Shown here: one piece after another, positions 63,243-64,000 of the stretch | Numbering within the stretch: position 1 is the first letter of the stretch | How the letters are laid out: every line of letters begins with the position of its first letter | Source: Akkermansia muciniphila | GTDB taxonomy: Bacteria > Verrucomicrobiota > Verrucomicrobiia > Verrucomicrobiales > Akkermansiaceae | Direction of reading: 5' to 3' | DNA: 64,000 nucleotides | Assembly (NCBI GenBank): GCA_945888515.1 | Contig: CAMDAD010000005.1 | Coordinates: forward strand, 62,001-126,000 | Notes under the pieces: model-generated | What the model was told of the DNA's origin: nothing | The model's input: the letters and a program-made list of their open reading frames with translations, nothing else | The model's database searches: none | Translations under genes and position numbers: made by a program

Positions 63243-63992
63243 TTATCTACGGCGATCTTTGGCGATGATTTTCATCACCTTGTTCACGTTCGGTCGGACG
63301 CCGCATGATTCGGTGAAAATGGGAGTCTCCATGGGGACGAGGAATTCGACGGAGGAATTAACGCCGATGAGTTGCGCGCGTGCATCAAGGATGGGCCCGC
63401 CGCTGTCGCCGGGCTGCAACGGGATATCGATGCGAAATCGTTTGGGCCCCGTGAAGATGGATTGTTTCGGAATGGTGGTGTTGAGGGCTCCGTAAAGTGG
63501 CTTGAGTCCTGTGGTGAGACCGCCATGAAAAACCGTGGTGCCCTCGGGTAGGGAGAGCGTGGGCGGAGTGAATGTGTAGTAGGCAGGCGTGACAAGCGGT
63601 GCATGAAAAATCGCGATATCATTTCCGGGATCACGCCAGACGATGCGAGCCCGTGCCATTTGCAAGCCACTGCCGCGGCCGTAAAGGACATGCACATTGC
63701 TGAAGCCCGCATTCTTGAGCACGTGATCGGCAGTGAGAAAATAGCCATCCGGGCTAATCGGACATGCCGTGCCGCCATCGGTGTCGGTTGGTGTTTGCGA
63801 TTTCGGAAACCCCCGCCTCACCCACTGACTGATGTCGGCTTGCTTAGTGACGATCACCGCACTCATACGCTTTTGCGCAAAGTGCAAAGATTCGACGCTG
63901 GGGGGACGTCGATCGGCCCGTGCACGGGACGGCGCAGCCAAGTAGCAATTGGTCAGTAGAAAAAAACAGATCAATGCAAAAAAAATGCGCAT
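63243..63992 (-). CDS. Secreted trypsin-like serine protease
   Basis: The catalytic triad is visible: His90 in FLTADHVL, Asp125 in GNDIAIF and Ser197 in QPGDSGGPI, the order of S1-type proteases. Residues 1-16 form an N-terminal signal with LLTNC, which could be a lipobox with an unusual Asn at -1; otherwise a plain signal peptide. The domain is short (about 230 residues) and lacks a PDZ domain, so it is unlike DegP. It could act as a periplasmic or surface housekeeping protease. The gene starts 8 nt from the right edge of the window, so upstream regulatory DNA is not visible. It lies 7 nt before the lipoprotein gene. Confidence 0.9.
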   Translation of the reverse strand: MRIFFALICFFLLTNCYLAAPSRARADRRPPSVESLHFAQKRMSAVIVTKQADISQWVRRGFPKSQTPTDTDGGTACPISPDGYFLTADHVLKNAGFSNVHVLYGRGSGLQMARARIVWRDPGNDIAIFHAPLVTPAYYTFTPPTLSLPEGTTVFHGGLTTGLKPLYGALNTTIPKQSIFTGPKRFRIDIPLQPGDSGGPILDARAQLIGVNSSVEFLVPMETPIFTESCGVRPNVNKVMKIIAKDRRR

Positions 63993-64000
63993 GATTAGTG

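Noticed and set aside
1..64000. CRISPR arrays, prophage genes, insertion sequences and tRNA genes
   Set aside because: No regularly spaced repeats, transposase, integrase or phage structural genes, and no cloverleaf other than the tRNA-like part of tmRNA were noticed.
1..64000. Frequent GTTAG/CTAAC pentamers near gene ends
   Set aside because: For a 5-mer on both strands the number seen is about what chance gives in 64 kb, so no special role is claimed.

Overview
The window looks like chromosomal DNA of a free-living Verrucomicrobiota bacterium, probably order Verrucomicrobiales. Three things point there: a five-gene pilus-like cluster collinear with Amuc_1102 to Amuc_1098 of Akkermansia muciniphila; a palindrome TGTTC-N4-GAACA in front of recA, which matches the LexA motif I recall being reported for this phylum; and many secreted proteins with autotransporter-type beta repeats, calcium-binding DxDxDG repeats, sulfatase and sialate-esterase modules. 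Most start codons lack a Shine-Dalgarno sequence and sit behind A/C/T-rich leaders. I found no prophage, CRISPR array, insertion sequence or tRNA; the only RNA gene is tmRNA.

Layout. 1-7090: mostly housekeeping genes: a truncated choice-of-anchor I protein, a retropepsin-like protein, a dehydrogenase/hydrolase pair, a lipoprotein, a DnaQ-type exonuclease, rlmN and a secreted cyclophilin. 7091-9535: a gene-free stretch with a repeated heptamer, tmRNA, an unknown 340-residue protein and pyrE. 9693-20313: a 1176-residue ABC-2 transporter, a secreted beta-propeller protein, then a glycan set (sialate O-acetylesterase, small membrane protein, sulfatase). 20467-27007: a ribbon-helix-helix protein, a four-gene Gld-like ABC export operon, an EF-hand protein, a small membrane protein and ndk. 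27213-33860: a frameshifted beta-repeat surface protein, manA, a membrane-anchored redoxin, a secreted protein resembling an inactive peptidase, and aroD.

34015-48402 is the centre of the window. Five pilus-like genes (Amuc_1102, 1101, 1100, 1099 and 1098 types, the last a secretin) are followed on the same strand by a 6.9-kb gene for a 2291-residue metzincin protease with C-type-lectin-like and calcium-repeat regions; the set ends at a strong terminator. A run of nine G lies 35 nt upstream of the first start codon. The motor genes are 9 kb further on (57378-62754): two tandem GspE/PilB ATPases, a PilC/GspF platform protein and a GspG-like pseudopilin. Together the two blocks encode inner-membrane platform, cytoplasmic motor, alignment complex and outer-membrane pore, but no prepilin peptidase and no PilT is visible.

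Between the blocks lie a 1553-residue GH16 glycanase (minus strand), recA with its LexA box, a flavoprotein and a small membrane protein. The right edge has a lipoprotein and a trypsin-like protease on the minus strand, separated from the pseudopilin by a bidirectional terminator. The overall picture is a particle- or polysaccharide-associated bacterium with a large secreted protein repertoire.
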